Assembly (NCBI RefSeq): GCF_013449685.1
Contig: NZ_JACDSF010000031.1
Span: 78,224 to 116,264, forward strand
Direction of reading: 5' to 3'
DNA length: 38,041 bases
From: Pectobacterium brasiliense
GTDB taxonomy: Bacteria; Pseudomonadota; Gammaproteobacteria; Enterobacterales; Enterobacteriaceae
Made by a program: the position numbers and the translations under genes. The notes under the pieces are model-generated. The model did no database searches, had not been told where the DNA came from, and worked only from the letters and a program-made list of their open reading frames with translations. This document shows, one piece after another, positions 18,587 to 27,848 of this stretch (position 1 is the stretch's first letter; each line of letters starts with the position of its first letter).

Positions 18587-18945
18587 CGAGCCAGCCGTTC
18601 CAATAGAAAATCGCGCAGGACGATAGCATGGTTGTGCTGCGCGTCTTTGCTGCCATAAAGCAGCGTGATTGCCTGCTTCTCTTCAAGTAACGCCAATAGC
18701 CTGCCGCACGCCGAGCCCTGCGCTAACTCATTACGATAATAATCCACAAATTCCGCCCAGCGTTCAGGTTCGGCGTGAAACCATTTCCGCAACTCGCTGC
18801 TCGGCGCGATGTCTTTAAACCACTCAACGCCCTCCAGACGCACTTTGCCGATGCCACGCGGCCACAGGCGGTCAATCAGAAAAGTATGGGGAGAGAAAGG
18901 GGCGTGCGCGTCATAAACACGGATGAGATGAATCAAGTCAGACAT
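18583..18945 (-). CDS. DUF488 family (YeaO-like) protein
   Basis: Small cytoplasmic protein (120 residues) of the DUF488 family. The conserved opening is IRVYDAHAP followed by FLIDRLWPRGIGK, and the core carries VEWFKDIAPSSELRKWFH and the C-terminal TLLYGSKDAQHNHAIVLRDFL, all hallmark segments. Structures of relatives suggest a nucleic-acid or small-molecule binding fold, but no function is established. It is absent from this position in E. coli (rplI-oapA), so it is a lineage-specific insertion in a conserved neighbourhood. It overlaps the oapA stop by 4 bases, tail to tail, with no terminator between them. Confidence 0.88.
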   Translation of the reverse strand: MSDLIHLIRVYDAHAPFSPHTFLIDRLWPRGIGKVRLEGVEWFKDIAPSSELRKWFHAEPERWAEFVDYYRNELAQGSACGRLLALLEEKQAITLLYGSKDAQHNHAIVLRDFLLERLAR

Positions 18946-19005
18946 GCGGCCTCCGGCCTGCTTTTTAGGTATAGGTAATGATAGGTCATTTCCCGATCCC
19001 TAAAA

Positions 19006-19034
19006 TGCAAAACGCTGGCACAAGGCCAGCGTTT
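19006..19034 (-). terminator. Terminator of the rpsF-priB-rpsR-rplI operon
   Basis: Perfect 10-bp stem AAACGCTGGC / GCCAGCGTTT (19010-19019, 19025-19034) with a 5-base loop. Read on the minus strand it is followed by TTTTGCATTTTA, 41 bases after the rplI stop. Confidence 0.9.
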
Positions 19035-19074
19035 CACATGTTAACTAAAGAGTTAATTCAACGATAAACGTGAA

Positions 19075-19527
19075 TTACGCTTCAGCAACAACAACTACAT
19101 TCAGTTCAGCAAAGACATCGCTGTGTACCTGGAAGCTCACTTCGTGCTCACCCAGAGTACGCAGAACGCCGTTCGGCAGGCGAACTTCGCTCTTAGCAAT
19201 GTCAACACCGGCAGCCGTTACCGCATCAGCGATATCGCGAGTACCGATGGAACCGAACAGTTTACCTTCGTCGCCTGCTTTAGACGCGATGGTAACGCTA
19301 CCCAGTTCTTTGATCTTAGCAGCGCGAGCTTCAGCAGCAGCCAGAACGTCAGCCAGTTTGGCTTCCAGTTCAGCACGGCGTGCTTCGAAGAACTCAACGT
19401 TTTTCTTGGTTGCCGGGACAGCTTTGCCCTGTGGAACCAGGAAGTTACGAGCATAGCCCGCTTTAACGTTTACCTGATCACCCAGGCTGCCCAGGTTTGC
19501 TACTTTATCAAGCAGAATAACTTGCAT
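19075..19527 (-). CDS. rplI: Large-subunit ribosomal protein L9
   Basis: Ribosomal protein bL9 (150 residues, about the enteric length of 149), which binds 23S rRNA domain V and helps keep the reading frame. The N-terminal 23S-binding domain is [36 protein letters not shown]; a long connecting helix rich in Ala, Glu and Lys (about 42-75) leads to the C-terminal domain ([23 protein letters not shown]). It is the last gene of the S6-PriB-S18-L9 operon, 41 bases after rpsR, with an AGGATAAAG ribosome-binding site. A rho-independent terminator follows. Confidence 0.98.
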   Translation of the reverse strand: MQVILLDKVANLGSLGDQVNVKAGYARNFLVPQGKAVPATKKNVEFFEARRAELEAKLADVLAAAEARAAKIKELGSVTIASKAGDEGKLFGSIGTRDIADAVTAAGVDIAKSEVRLPNGVLRTLGEHEVSFQVHSDVFAELNVVVVAEA

Positions 19528-19568
19528 TACTTTATCCTCTCAAAGTCTCGTTAATGGACAGTGGCCGA

Positions 19569-20121
<553 letters not shown>

Positions 20122-20126
20122 AACAA

Positions 20127-20537
<411 letters not shown>

Positions 20538-20544
20538 TTATTCA

Positions 20545-20579
20545 GCCTCCTGTCTGGGTCAACCGCGGCCCGTGGAGGC
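20545..20579 (-). promoter_or_regulatory. S6:S18-type leader hairpin of rpsF
   Basis: On the minus strand GCCTCC pairs with GGAGGC (20574-20579 with 20545-20550). Inside, GGG can pair with CCC around a CCG-containing loop. This resembles the known rpsF leader motif whose CCG is bound by S18 in the S6:S18 complex. It lies 26 bases upstream of the rpsF ATG, well placed to repress translation. Confidence 0.6.
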
Positions 20580-20618
20580 AAGGAACGTGTATGTGTGCGG
20601 CTGAAAAAATGACGCGCA

Positions 20619-20647
20619 AGTATAGTGCACGACATTAAAGAACACAA
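20619..20647 (-). promoter_or_regulatory. Sigma-70 promoter of the rpsF operon
   Basis: On the minus strand TTGTGT (20642-20647), 17 bases, TATACT (20619-20624). Transcription would start about 93 bases upstream of rpsF, so the transcript includes the S6:S18 leader hairpin. Confidence 0.65.
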
Positions 20648-20691
20648 GGAAGAAACACAGGCGTTTTCCGCATGGCGATATTCAAACAGGA

Positions 20692-21444
20692 TTACAGTGT
20701 CCGCCGGAAGAAATCAGCGCCCGCCTGCAGCGCCGTTGGCGTAATGCGATGCCCCACGCTCGGTTCGGTCAAATACGTCAGATTAGCCAGTTTATCACGC
20801 GCCTGTAATGCCTGATAAAGACGGGCGCTTTCTGCCGCCGGCACGACATCATCCGCCTCACCATGCCATACCAGCAGCGGTCGATCGGACAACGCATCCA
20901 GACGCGTAGTGACATCATAATCCGCCAGTTTGCTCGCTAACGTCTGTAACACCGCTTGATTTTCCTCGCTATCAGCCGGAACCGGGGGAAACAGCGCGGA
21001 CGATAGCGTAGAGAAATAGCCCGATCCCATAAACGCCGCCACTGCGGTAATCCAGGGATAACGCGCCATACACCCAAGCGCACTCATTCCACCGAGCGAC
21101 GCACCGCAAACACCAATCCGTTCACCGTCGATCAGGCCACGTTGGCGATATTCCGCTACATAGCCGGGGAGTTCTTCAATATTCGATTGCAGAATATCCC
21201 AGAAGTGGCGCAACCGCCGTGCGTCATCCCCGTCATAGCGCGCACCGTGCATGGCCGCATCGGCCAAAATCACCCGAAATCCAGCCTGAGCCAACGCATA
21301 ACCAAAATACGAGTACACCTCTTTTGACGACATGTAACCATGGTAGAAAAAAATCGTCGGTAAAGGCTGATCTCTCCTTCCCGCTGGGGCCGCGTGAATC
21401 GTTTCAATACCACTACCGAGTTTATCCAGTGACATTTCGACCAT
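20692..21444 (-). CDS. yjfP: Alpha/beta-hydrolase esterase YjfP
   Basis: Cytoplasmic serine esterase (250 residues, one more than E. coli YjfP). The oxyanion region is FFYHGYMSS (32-40); the nucleophile motif is GASLGG (Ser116); the acid is in WHGEADDVVP (D198 or D199) and the base is H232 in VGHRITP. The E. coli enzyme cleaves short acyl esters in vitro; its natural substrate is unknown. AGGG lies just before the ATG. It is divergent from mcp2, with the FNR box between them, so FNR could in principle touch both genes. In E. coli yjfP also lies between the bsmA/yjf cluster and rpsF. Confidence 0.94.
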   Translation of the reverse strand: MVEMSLDKLGSGIETIHAAPAGRRDQPLPTIFFYHGYMSSKEVYSYFGYALAQAGFRVILADAAMHGARYDGDDARRLRHFWDILQSNIEELPGYVAEYRQRGLIDGERIGVCGASLGGMSALGCMARYPWITAVAAFMGSGYFSTLSSALFPPVPADSEENQAVLQTLASKLADYDVTTRLDALSDRPLLVWHGEADDVVPAAESARLYQALQARDKLANLTYLTEPSVGHRITPTALQAGADFFRRTL

Positions 21445-21613
21445 ATTTCCCTCGTTTTCTGTTCTGTCAGTCTATTCTTATGTAGCGAAATCGTATTTAG
21501 CAGAAAGAGAATGGCCTTTTACGATAACCCACTCACAGCCATTTTCTTATCTCTGTGTCGTCACTGATTCCATGCTGGTTTAATTGGCGTATTTATGTAA
21601 ATAAAAAAATACA

Positions 21614-21627
21614 TTGATATAGATCAA
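21614..21627 (+). promoter_or_regulatory. Perfect FNR box upstream of mcp2
   Basis: TTGAT-ATAG-ATCAA is an exact match to the FNR consensus TTGAT-N4-ATCAA. Its centre is about 70 bases before the expected start site of the sigma-28 promoter at 21658-21684, a typical class I activator position. It is also about 175 bases upstream of the divergent yjfP. Confidence 0.62.
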
Positions 21628-21657
21628 TAATTGAAATGAATGTTTACACTCCGTGAT

Positions 21658-21684
21658 TAATTTTTTTTCACTTACTGCCGTTAA
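21658..21684 (+). promoter_or_regulatory. Sigma-28 promoter of mcp2
   Basis: TAATTTTT, 11 bases, GCCGTTAA: 6 of 8 and 7 of 8 matches to the flagellar sigma-28 consensus with exact spacing, 53 bases before the mcp2 start. Confidence 0.58.
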
Positions 21685-21737
21685 CGCCTGTGAAGCAAGA
21701 CTAAAAAATAACCTTTTTTATTATAAGAGACACACAT

Positions 21738-23678
21738 ATGTTGGGACTTCCTTTTAAACACTGGGGCCTGGGTATCAAGCTATCCGTTATCGCTTCACTG
21801 AGCGTGGCGATACTTTTCATTGCATTCACCCTATCCCTCACTCGATCAGCAGGCAATCAGCTCAAAGCCCTGACCCTTAACGACATGCAGAGCCAGGTGA
21901 ATGGCGTCACCGACATGATCAACATGTACGATACCAGCCTACAAGCCGAGGTTAGCAACTATACGCGGCTACTGGCGAGCTTTCTGCCGACGCGGTTTTC
22001 ACTGGATACGGTTAACCCCACGCCTTTTGGCAACACCTCTCACCCAACGCTTAAGGCTGGCGATACGGTATTGAACCTCAACACCGAAGTGCCAGACGAC
22101 TTTTTGAGTCGTACTCACGCAATTTCAACAATTTTTGTCCGCGATGGAGAGGATTTTACGCGTGTTGCCACATCACTGAAAAAAGAAGATGGGTCGCGCG
22201 CGATGGGCACCAAACTCGATCATGAAAGTCCGGCCTATGCGCCAGTGATGAAAGGCGACACCTACAGCGGGTTAGCCACACTGTTCGGTAAACAGTACGT
22301 CACCCAGTATCAACCAATACGCGATAGTGAAAACAAGGTGATCGGTATTCTGTTCGTCGGTGTCGACATCACGAAGCAATTTACCGAGATGCAGCAAACT
22401 ATCCTGAACAAGAAAATGGGTGAAACTGGCCATTTCTTTGTACTTAGCACGAAAAAAGGAAAGGATGCGGGCAACTATCTTTACCACCAAAGCAATGCCA
22501 ACCAACGCCCTGACTGGTCAGAAGGTGCGTTAGAGAAAGTGCTGGCAACCGGTAATGGTACGATCGAATACGACAACAACACGATGACGGGCGAAGAGAA
22601 AACCCGAATCATGGTGTACCGCAGTATTCCGCAGTGGAACTGGATTGTTGCAGGTACGGTGAGCAAAGAAAGCCTGATGGCAGACATTAATCACACCCGT
22701 AACTTGTTTTTAGGCGGCGGCATTATTCTGGTTCTGATCTTCGCTGGATTCTTTGTCGTACTGACGCGCAAATGGTTGAGCCAGCCGCTGGTTGAAATCG
22801 TCAAAGTGGCGGAACAGTTTTCTGCCGGTAACCTGACCGCTACGCTTTCCAGCAACCGTAGCGACGAAGTTGGCCGCCTGATCGATGCCATTAACGGCAT
22901 CGGACAAGGGCTAACGACCATTGTGTCGCAGGTGAGAAATTCGTCCGAAGAAATCAGTGCCAGCACCGATGCGCTGGCTGCCGATAGCGAAAATATCAGC
23001 GAGCAGATTGCCCGTCAGGCCAGTAGCGTCGAAGAGACGTCGGCCAGCATGGAGCAACTCTCCGCCAGCGTGAAGCAGAACGCCGATAACGTCTCCGCCG
23101 CCAAAGATTTGGCAGAGCAGAGCGCCGCCGCAGCACGAAACGGCAGCCAGACCGTCACCGACTCCGTTTCTACGATGAGCGACATCAAGAACTCATCGCA
23201 GCGAATTGCTGATATCACGACGGTAATCGAATCTATCGCTTTCCAGACCAATATTCTGGCACTGAATGCCGCGGTAGAAGCCGCTCGCGCAGGTGAACAC
23301 GGCCGAGGTTTCGCCGTGGTTGCTGCTGAAGTGCGGGCGCTGGCACAGCGCAGCTCCACCGCGGTGAAAGAGATCGAAACCCTGATTGATGAATCACTGG
23401 AGAAAATCGAAGCAGGTTATCATTTCTCAGAAAAAACGCAGGCGGTAATGGACGACTTGCGTAACCGCATCTTGCAAGTCAGCACCATCGTGAACGATAT
23501 CGATATCGCCTCACGCGAGCAGTCCGCCGGTATCAGCCAGGTGAACATCGCGATTGTACAGATTGGTCAGGCAACACAGGAAAACGCCATTCTGGTCAAC
23601 AATTCGGAAGACACGGCACATAGCCTGCGCCAGAAAGGCCACCACCTCAGCGAGCTGGTTAGCGTCTTCCGTATTTAA
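21738..23678 (+). CDS. Methyl-accepting chemotaxis protein with double-Cache sensor (mcp2)
   Basis: Chemoreceptor of 646 residues, larger than the Tar type because of its sensor. TM1 is about 14-34. The periplasmic part (about 35-320) fits the Cache_3-Cache_2 type of double-Cache sensor, with recognisable strands [52 protein letters not shown] and [15 protein letters not shown]2 is about 322-344 and HAMP about 345-398, then the signalling coiled coil with tip [20 protein letters not shown]. The His in AGEHG replaces the usual Gln. No NWETF pentapeptide. The ligand cannot be told from sequence; Cache sensors bind small acids, amino acids or other metabolites. FNR and sigma-28 sites lie upstream. 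Confidence 0.94.
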   Translation: MLGLPFKHWGLGIKLSVIASLSVAILFIAFTLSLTRSAGNQLKALTLNDMQSQVNGVTDMINMYDTSLQAEVSNYTRLLASFLPTRFSLDTVNPTPFGNTSHPTLKAGDTVLNLNTEVPDDFLSRTHAISTIFVRDGEDFTRVATSLKKEDGSRAMGTKLDHESPAYAPVMKGDTYSGLATLFGKQYVTQYQPIRDSENKVIGILFVGVDITKQFTEMQQTILNKKMGETGHFFVLSTKKGKDAGNYLYHQSNANQRPDWSEGALEKVLATGNGTIEYDNNTMTGEEKTRIMVYRSIPQWNWIVAGTVSKESLMADINHTRNLFLGGGIILVLIFAGFFVVLTRKWLSQPLVEIVKVAEQFSAGNLTATLSSNRSDEVGRLIDAINGIGQGLTTIVSQVRNSSEEISASTDALAADSENISEQIARQASSVEETSASMEQLSASVKQNADNVSAAKDLAEQSAAAARNGSQTVTDSVSTMSDIKNSSQRIADITTVIESIAFQTNILALNAAVEAARAGEHGRGFAVVAAEVRALAQRSSTAVKEIETLIDESLEKIEAGYHFSEKTQAVMDDLRNRILQVSTIVNDIDIASREQSAGISQVNIAIVQIGQATQENAILVNNSEDTAHSLRQKGHHLSELVSVFRI

Positions 23679-23693
23679 CCGCCAGTAAAATAC

Positions 23694-23735
23694 CCGCTTT
23701 TGTGTCGCTATTTTAATCGCGCTACACAAAAGCGG
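23694..23735. terminator. Long hairpin after mcp2
   Basis: Perfect 12-bp stem CCGCTTTTGTGT / ACACAAAAGCGG (23694-23705, 23724-23735) with an 18-base loop, 15 bases after the mcp2 stop. The T-tract is weak (CCTCTCTT), so termination is likely but not certain. Confidence 0.6.
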
Positions 23736-23815
23736 CCTCTCTTATCAGTCATCGTGTTGCAGATATTGTGCAATGGCCACCACTTGCTACGGGCACAGCG
23801 GCGTCTGTTCCACCA

Positions 23816-24197
23816 TCAGATCGAACACGGCAATCCGGCTTGTTTGCCGAGTCGATTAAGTTCATCGCGATGCGAGGCTATCCATTGCTGCTGCAAGGGC
23901 TTCAACGTCGTTGTCCGCGCCGCAATGAGCGAATCCAGGAAATCCCGCTCGCCTTCCACCGCCAAATGGAATGCTTTTATCGCCAGTTTATCCCCCTCAC
24001 TGCCGGTACAGCGATTCATCGCCTGTTCATTCAAATAAACAAGCGCGATGGCTTTATCATCGTTGTTTAACGTCCAGAACCAGTCGTTTTCAGACGGCAG
24101 CGCGACCGGGCTATCCTTCCCCCGCTCACGGCACTGCTGATAGATCGAATCTAATTCATGTAATGAAGGCTCGGCATACGCACAGATCAGACTCCTT
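23816..24197 (-). pseudogene. Remnant of an exported protein gene lacking start and signal peptide
   Basis: A frame of about 123 codons is open from 24187 to a TGA at 23816. It begins ...CAYA-EPSLHELDSIYQQC, which looks like the end of a signal peptide (cleavage after AYA) and then a mature protein with Cys residues, WFWTLNNDDKAIALVYLNEQA, and a C-terminal QQQWIASHRDELNRLGKQAG. An excellent ribosome-binding site AAGGAG (24192-24197) lies only 16 bases before the AYA, leaving no room for a start codon and hydrophobic core; no ATG, GTG or TTG is in frame there. The simplest reading is a small deletion removing the start and most of the signal peptide. A CTG, ATC or internal TTG start would give a cytoplasmic product. 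I do not recognise the family; the Trp-containing C-terminal helix recalls DUF1311 proteins only weakly. Confidence 0.6.
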
Positions 24198-24289
24198 CCA
24201 AAAATTGAACAGCTTCCCTGTTAAAGAGAATGCCATCGGCCCGACGATAGCGCTACACTTCCGCTATCTACTCCTGTCAGGCTGAAACG

Positions 24290-24598
24290 ATGAACATCGT
24301 ACGGATACTTTTCTTACCCCTAATACTGATGCTGTCCGGCTGCCAGATCATACAAGGTCAGCCTGTCGCGCCACCGCCGCCTGCGGAGAAAGCGCTTGAA
24401 ATTCGCTATGCGCAAGCCAGCACGCTGGAAAAAATGGGGACGATTTCGGTGAGCATGCGCGGAAACGCAGATGATGTGGATCGCGCCCTTCAACAAAAAG
24501 CCGATGCCTCTGGTGCACATTATTATGTGATTGTAATGAAATCCGAGGCTGCCACGCTCCCCAGCATGTGGTTTGCGCGCGCCGTGCTGTATCGCTGA
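24290..24598 (+). CDS. bsmA: Biofilm peroxide resistance lipoprotein BsmA (YjfO)
   Basis: Small lipoprotein (102 residues) with signal MNIVRILFLPLILMLSGC; the lipobox LSGC places the lipidated Cys at 18. A Pro-rich linker (QPVAPPPPAE) leads to the YhcN/DUF1471-like fold: KMGTISVSMRGNADDVDRAL, ADASGAHYYVIVMKSEA and the terminal WFARAVLYR. In E. coli BsmA is linked to peroxide resistance in biofilms. Related small proteins share this fold with YdgH and BhsA. No strong ribosome-binding site (CAGGCTGAAACG). It is convergent with yjfL across a shared hairpin. Confidence 0.88.
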   Translation: MNIVRILFLPLILMLSGCQIIQGQPVAPPPPAEKALEIRYAQASTLEKMGTISVSMRGNADDVDRALQQKADASGAHYYVIVMKSEAATLPSMWFARAVLYR

Positions 24599-24620
24599 AT
24601 CTGTGGGGCAGGTTGTAAAA

Positions 24621-24646
24621 AATACCGGGCGGATTCCCGGTATTGT
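24621..24646. terminator. Bidirectional hairpin between bsmA and yjfL
   Basis: Perfect 9-bp stem AATACCGGG / CCCGGTATT (24621-24629, 24636-24644) with a 6-base loop, flanked by an A run and a short T stretch. Serves convergent bsmA and yjfL. Confidence 0.75.
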
Positions 24647-24660
24647 CCTGCAACGGCAAA

Positions 24661-25059
24661 TTAATACGACATACACGCCGCATTCAGAATCCCGCCACTG
24701 AGCGAGGCGGCACAGAGAAAGGCACCAGTGGCGACATCATTATTCTGGATATGCTGGCTGAGGCGCGGCATATACAGGCGCACCGCGAAATAAATCAGTA
24801 ATTGCACCACCAGCGCGACTGCGCCCCAGGTGATATAATCGACCAGACTCACCGAATTAATCGCCGCACTGGAAAGCGGGATCACATAGCCAATTAACGC
24901 CCCACCAAACCCAATAGCCGCCGTAGCGTTGTTTTCTTTAATCAGCGCCCACTCATCATGCGGCGTGATGCGGGTGTAGATAAACAGAAAGGTCAGCACC
25001 ATGGCAAACCCGATAAAGAAATAGGAAGCGAAAGCGAGTAGCGACGTAACAATAGGCAT
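24661..25059 (-). CDS. yjfL: DUF350 inner-membrane protein YjfL
   Basis: Polytopic inner-membrane protein (132 residues, same as E. coli YjfL) with four predicted TM helices of the DUF350 family: SLLAFASYFFIGFAMVLTFL, AAIGFGGALIGYVIPLSSA, WGAVALVVQLLIYFAVRLY and the small-residue-rich last helix ending NAACMSY. DUF350 proteins are often encoded with yjfJ/PspA-like and ATP-grasp genes; here yjfL is alone, the yjfI-M partners of E. coli being absent from this window. The start at 25059 is fixed by AAGGAAT; a longer frame upstream adds only polar residues. Function unknown. Confidence 0.9.
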   Translation of the reverse strand: MPIVTSLLAFASYFFIGFAMVLTFLFIYTRITPHDEWALIKENNATAAIGFGGALIGYVIPLSSAAINSVSLVDYITWGAVALVVQLLIYFAVRLYMPRLSQHIQNNDVATGAFLCAASLSGGILNAACMSY

Positions 25060-25258
25060 AGCGATATTCCTTTTAAATGAGCCCCGTTGGCGCATCAGCA
25101 ATAAATAAGAGGAAGCATGAAGAATATAGATGATTCTTGCATAGCAAAGCGTTTATACATGACTTTACGTGATAAACAACGCAGAAGCCCCAGCGGAGCG
25201 CGTTATCCCTCAACCTTCATATCCACGCGAGTCTGCTCACATTTTTTAAGAAAATAGA

Positions 25259-25285
25259 TAAGCATTGCGCCTGAAATGCCGATAA
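25259..25285 (+). promoter_or_regulatory. Sigma-28 promoter of mcp3
   Basis: TAAGCATT, 11 bases, GCCGATAA: a perfect -10 and 5 of 8 in the -35, with exact sigma-28 spacing, about 138 bases before the mcp3 start. The -10 lies within an inverted repeat AAATGCC/GGCATTT (25274-25299). The rest of the 363-base gap between yjfL and mcp3 holds no gene that I can see. Confidence 0.68.
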
Positions 25286-25422
25286 CAGATAAGGCATTTT
25301 TTATCAGTCAGATAGGTGCCTGTTTCACATTCATCACCTGTTTTTTATGCAAACACACAACAACTAATCCGTTATTGACCTGCCATGACGGTAAATAATT
25401 AATGAACGAAAGGAAGAGGTTT

Positions 25423-26955
25423 ATGCTGCGCTGGATGTCATTTCAAAACCTGTCTGTAACGCGCAAGTTATTGGTAGGGTTTGGTTTATTGCTCATCATG
25501 GGAGTCATCCTCTCTATGGTCGGCTTTTACGGATTACACAATAGCGACCAATCGTTAAAACGCATCAGCCGTCTTGGCGCCATGTATGACAAGACCGTGG
25601 TCGCGCGAGAAGGCAACTTTGGTTATGCGCTAGAACGTAAAGCACAGTATCTGGAACAGCACGACAGTGCGATCGGTAACATTAAGGAAGAGCTGTCCGC
25701 GCTGCTGAAAGCGATCGATACGGGCTATTGGCCAGCGGAAGATAAAAGCGCCATTCAGGATATCAGTGCGTCACTCAACGCTTATATTTCACAGCGCCAG
25801 CAGGTGATGAGCCCGGATGTCAGCCAACAGCGACTCAGTGAATTGAACGAGCAGATGGCAGGATTGCAGGAAAACATCAATAAGCTTTACTTCACGGAAG
25901 AAAGCCGCGCGGGCCATAACGTCATTAGCAGCGACATACAATTGGGCGTGATTACGCTGATTGCCATCATACTCGGTCTGACCACGGCCATCCTTATCTC
26001 GCGGCAGATCGTACGCCCGTTGCATCAGGCGTTACATGCCACCCGCGCGATTGCGGAAGGCGATCTCACTATGCAGCTTCACAACGATCGTCATGATGAA
26101 TTAGGCCAGTTGATTTCAGCCATGGGGCAGATGAACAGCAACCTGCACAGTATGATTGATAAAATTCGCCTCAGCGCGAACCAGATTTCCTATGCCGCTG
26201 GGGAAATTTCTGCCGGTAACACCGATCTCTCTTCTCGCACAACGCAACAGGCCGCTGCACTGGAAGAAACCGCCGCCAGTATGGAACAGCTGACGTCAAC
26301 GGTGAAACAGAATGCGGATAACGCCCATCAGGCCAACCGACTGGTTATGGATGCTTCTGATACCGCGAATCAAGGGGGAGAGCAGGTTTCTAAAGCCGTC
26401 CACACTATGCACGATATCGCGCAAAGCTCCCACCGCATTGCTGAAATTACCTCAATGATCAACAGCATCGCGTTTCAAACCAATATCCTGGCGCTTAATG
26501 CTGCAGTAGAGGCAGCACGAGCCGGTGAACAAGGACGTGGTTTCGCCGTTGTCGCCAGCGAAGTGCGCAATCTGGCACAGCGTAGCGCGCAGGCCGCCAA
26601 AGAGATCGACACGCTCATTGCCGAATCAGTTTCACAGATCAATAACGGTGCAGCACTCGTTAATGGCGCGGGAAAAACAATGGAAGGGATTGTCCAGTCA
26701 GTGACGCAGGTCCACGCCATTATGAAAGATATTACTACCGCGTCTGACGAACAGCATCGCGGCATTTCTCAGGTTGGTCGGGCTATTATAGAAATGGATC
26801 AGAACACACAGCAAAACACCGTGCTGGTGGAGCAATCCTCATCTGCCGCTCAGTCGCTGGAACAGCAGGCGATCGTGCTGTCTGACGCCGTTTCCGTCTT
26901 CCGGCTTTTACAGCCTTCGCAACACGAGGTTCGCAGACTGACATCTGCTGCATAA
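25423..26955 (+). CDS. Methyl-accepting chemotaxis protein, four-helix-bundle type (mcp3)
   Basis: Chemoreceptor of 510 residues. TM1 is about 15-37 ([20 protein letters not shown]), the all-helical periplasmic domain about 38-172 (probably a 4HB-type sensor), TM2 about 173-194, HAMP about 195-248. The signalling domain follows with methylation region [16 protein letters not shown] and tip [20 protein letters not shown]. It ends [20 protein letters not shown], with no CheR-binding pentapeptide. The Met at 25423 is preferred because AAGGAAGAGG lies immediately upstream; an ATG 7 codons earlier has no ribosome-binding site. Ligand unknown. A sigma-28 promoter lies upstream and a strong terminator downstream. 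Confidence 0.93.
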   Translation: MLRWMSFQNLSVTRKLLVGFGLLLIMGVILSMVGFYGLHNSDQSLKRISRLGAMYDKTVVAREGNFGYALERKAQYLEQHDSAIGNIKEELSALLKAIDTGYWPAEDKSAIQDISASLNAYISQRQQVMSPDVSQQRLSELNEQMAGLQENINKLYFTEESRAGHNVISSDIQLGVITLIAIILGLTTAILISRQIVRPLHQALHATRAIAEGDLTMQLHNDRHDELGQLISAMGQMNSNLHSMIDKIRLSANQISYAAGEISAGNTDLSSRTTQQAAALEETAASMEQLTSTVKQNADNAHQANRLVMDASDTANQGGEQVSKAVHTMHDIAQSSHRIAEITSMINSIAFQTNILALNAAVEAARAGEQGRGFAVVASEVRNLAQRSAQAAKEIDTLIAESVSQINNGAALVNGAGKTMEGIVQSVTQVHAIMKDITTASDEQHRGISQVGRAIIEMDQNTQQNTVLVEQSSSAAQSLEQQAIVLSDAVSVFRLLQPSQHEVRRLTSAA

Positions 26956-26982
26956 GCACTATTTAGAACACCAACCAAAAAA

Positions 26983-27016
26983 ATCAACGAGGTGCCTGAT
27001 GGCACCTCGTTATTAT
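26983..27016. terminator. Bidirectional terminator between mcp3 and rlmB
   Basis: Perfect 11-bp stem AACGAGGTGCC / GGCACCTCGTT (26986-26996, 27001-27011) with a 4-base loop and T-rich tail. It ends both mcp3 and the leftward nsrR-rnr-rlmB operon. Confidence 0.9.
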
Positions 27017-27031
27017 TGATAGCGACGGCAA

Positions 27032-27763
27032 TTATGCGCGCTGGCGAACGGCTTCAAACAGACACACGCCAGTAGCAACAGAGACATTCAGTGAAGACAC
27101 GCTGCCCGCCATCGGAATACTGATCAGTTCATCGCAGTGTTCACGAGTCAGACGACGCATCCCTTCCCCTTCCGCGCCCATCACCAGCGCCAGCGGCCCG
27201 GTCAGCTTACTTTGGTATAAAGTATGATCCGCTTCACCCGCCGTGCCGACGATCCAGATATTACGCTCCTGCAACAGGCGCATCGTACGGGCAAGATTGG
27301 TCACGCTAATAACCGGTACAGTTTCTGCCGCACCACAGGCCACCTTCTTCACCGTCGCATTCAGTTGCGCGGAACGATCGCGTGGCACAATCACCGCGTG
27401 CACGCCAGCCCCATCCGCATTACGCAGGCAAGCGCCCAGATTGTGTGGATCAGTCACACCGTCCAATATCAGCAGGAAAGGCGTTTCCAAATTGTCTAAC
27501 ATCGCAGGCAGATCGTTTTCCTGATATTTCCGCCCTTCTTTGACTTTCGCTACGATCCCCTGATGCACCGCGTCTTCAGCCTGCTTATCCAGCCATTGGC
27601 GATTCGCCACTTGAATGACGATGCCCTGCGCTTCCAGCTCCGTAATAACGGACTGAAGGCGACGATCGTCGCGTCCTTTCAGAATAAAGACTTCCAGAAA
27701 ACGCTGTGGATCGCGCTCAAGCAGTGCCTTAACCGCGTGGATACCGTAAATAATTTCGCTCAT
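27032..27763 (-). CDS. rlmB: 23S rRNA (guanosine-2'-O-)-methyltransferase RlmB
   Basis: SPOUT-class, S-adenosylmethionine-dependent enzyme (243 residues, as in E. coli) that methylates the 2'-O of G2251 in the peptidyl-tRNA loop of 23S rRNA. The N-terminal substrate-binding domain (about 1-75, [16 protein letters not shown]) leads to the knotted catalytic domain: motif 1 [16 protein letters not shown], the [13 protein letters not shown] segment, motif 2 [11 protein letters not shown] and motif 3 [18 protein letters not shown]. It is the last gene of nsrR-rnr-rlmB, 85 bases after rnr with a UUCG hairpin in the gap. Confidence 0.98.
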   Translation of the reverse strand: MSEIIYGIHAVKALLERDPQRFLEVFILKGRDDRRLQSVITELEAQGIVIQVANRQWLDKQAEDAVHQGIVAKVKEGRKYQENDLPAMLDNLETPFLLILDGVTDPHNLGACLRNADGAGVHAVIVPRDRSAQLNATVKKVACGAAETVPVISVTNLARTMRLLQERNIWIVGTAGEADHTLYQSKLTGPLALVMGAEGEGMRRLTREHCDELISIPMAGSVSSLNVSVATGVCLFEAVRQRA

Positions 27764-27809
27764 TGATACTCTTCAAATTGTGTAAAGCGAGATAACATTC
27801 GTCTTGCGG

Positions 27810-27835
27810 GTTGTAGAGACCGAAGCCTCTACAAC
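27810..27835 (-). promoter_or_regulatory. UUCG-tetraloop hairpin between rnr and rlmB
   Basis: On the minus strand GTTGTAGAGGC pairs with GTCTCTACAAC (27825-27835 with 27810-27820, one G-U pair) closing a C(UUCG)G tetraloop. No T run follows, so it is not a standard terminator; more likely it stabilises or delimits the upstream rnr message or sets up processing. Confidence 0.65.
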
Positions 27836-27848
27836 GTCAAGCCGTTCG

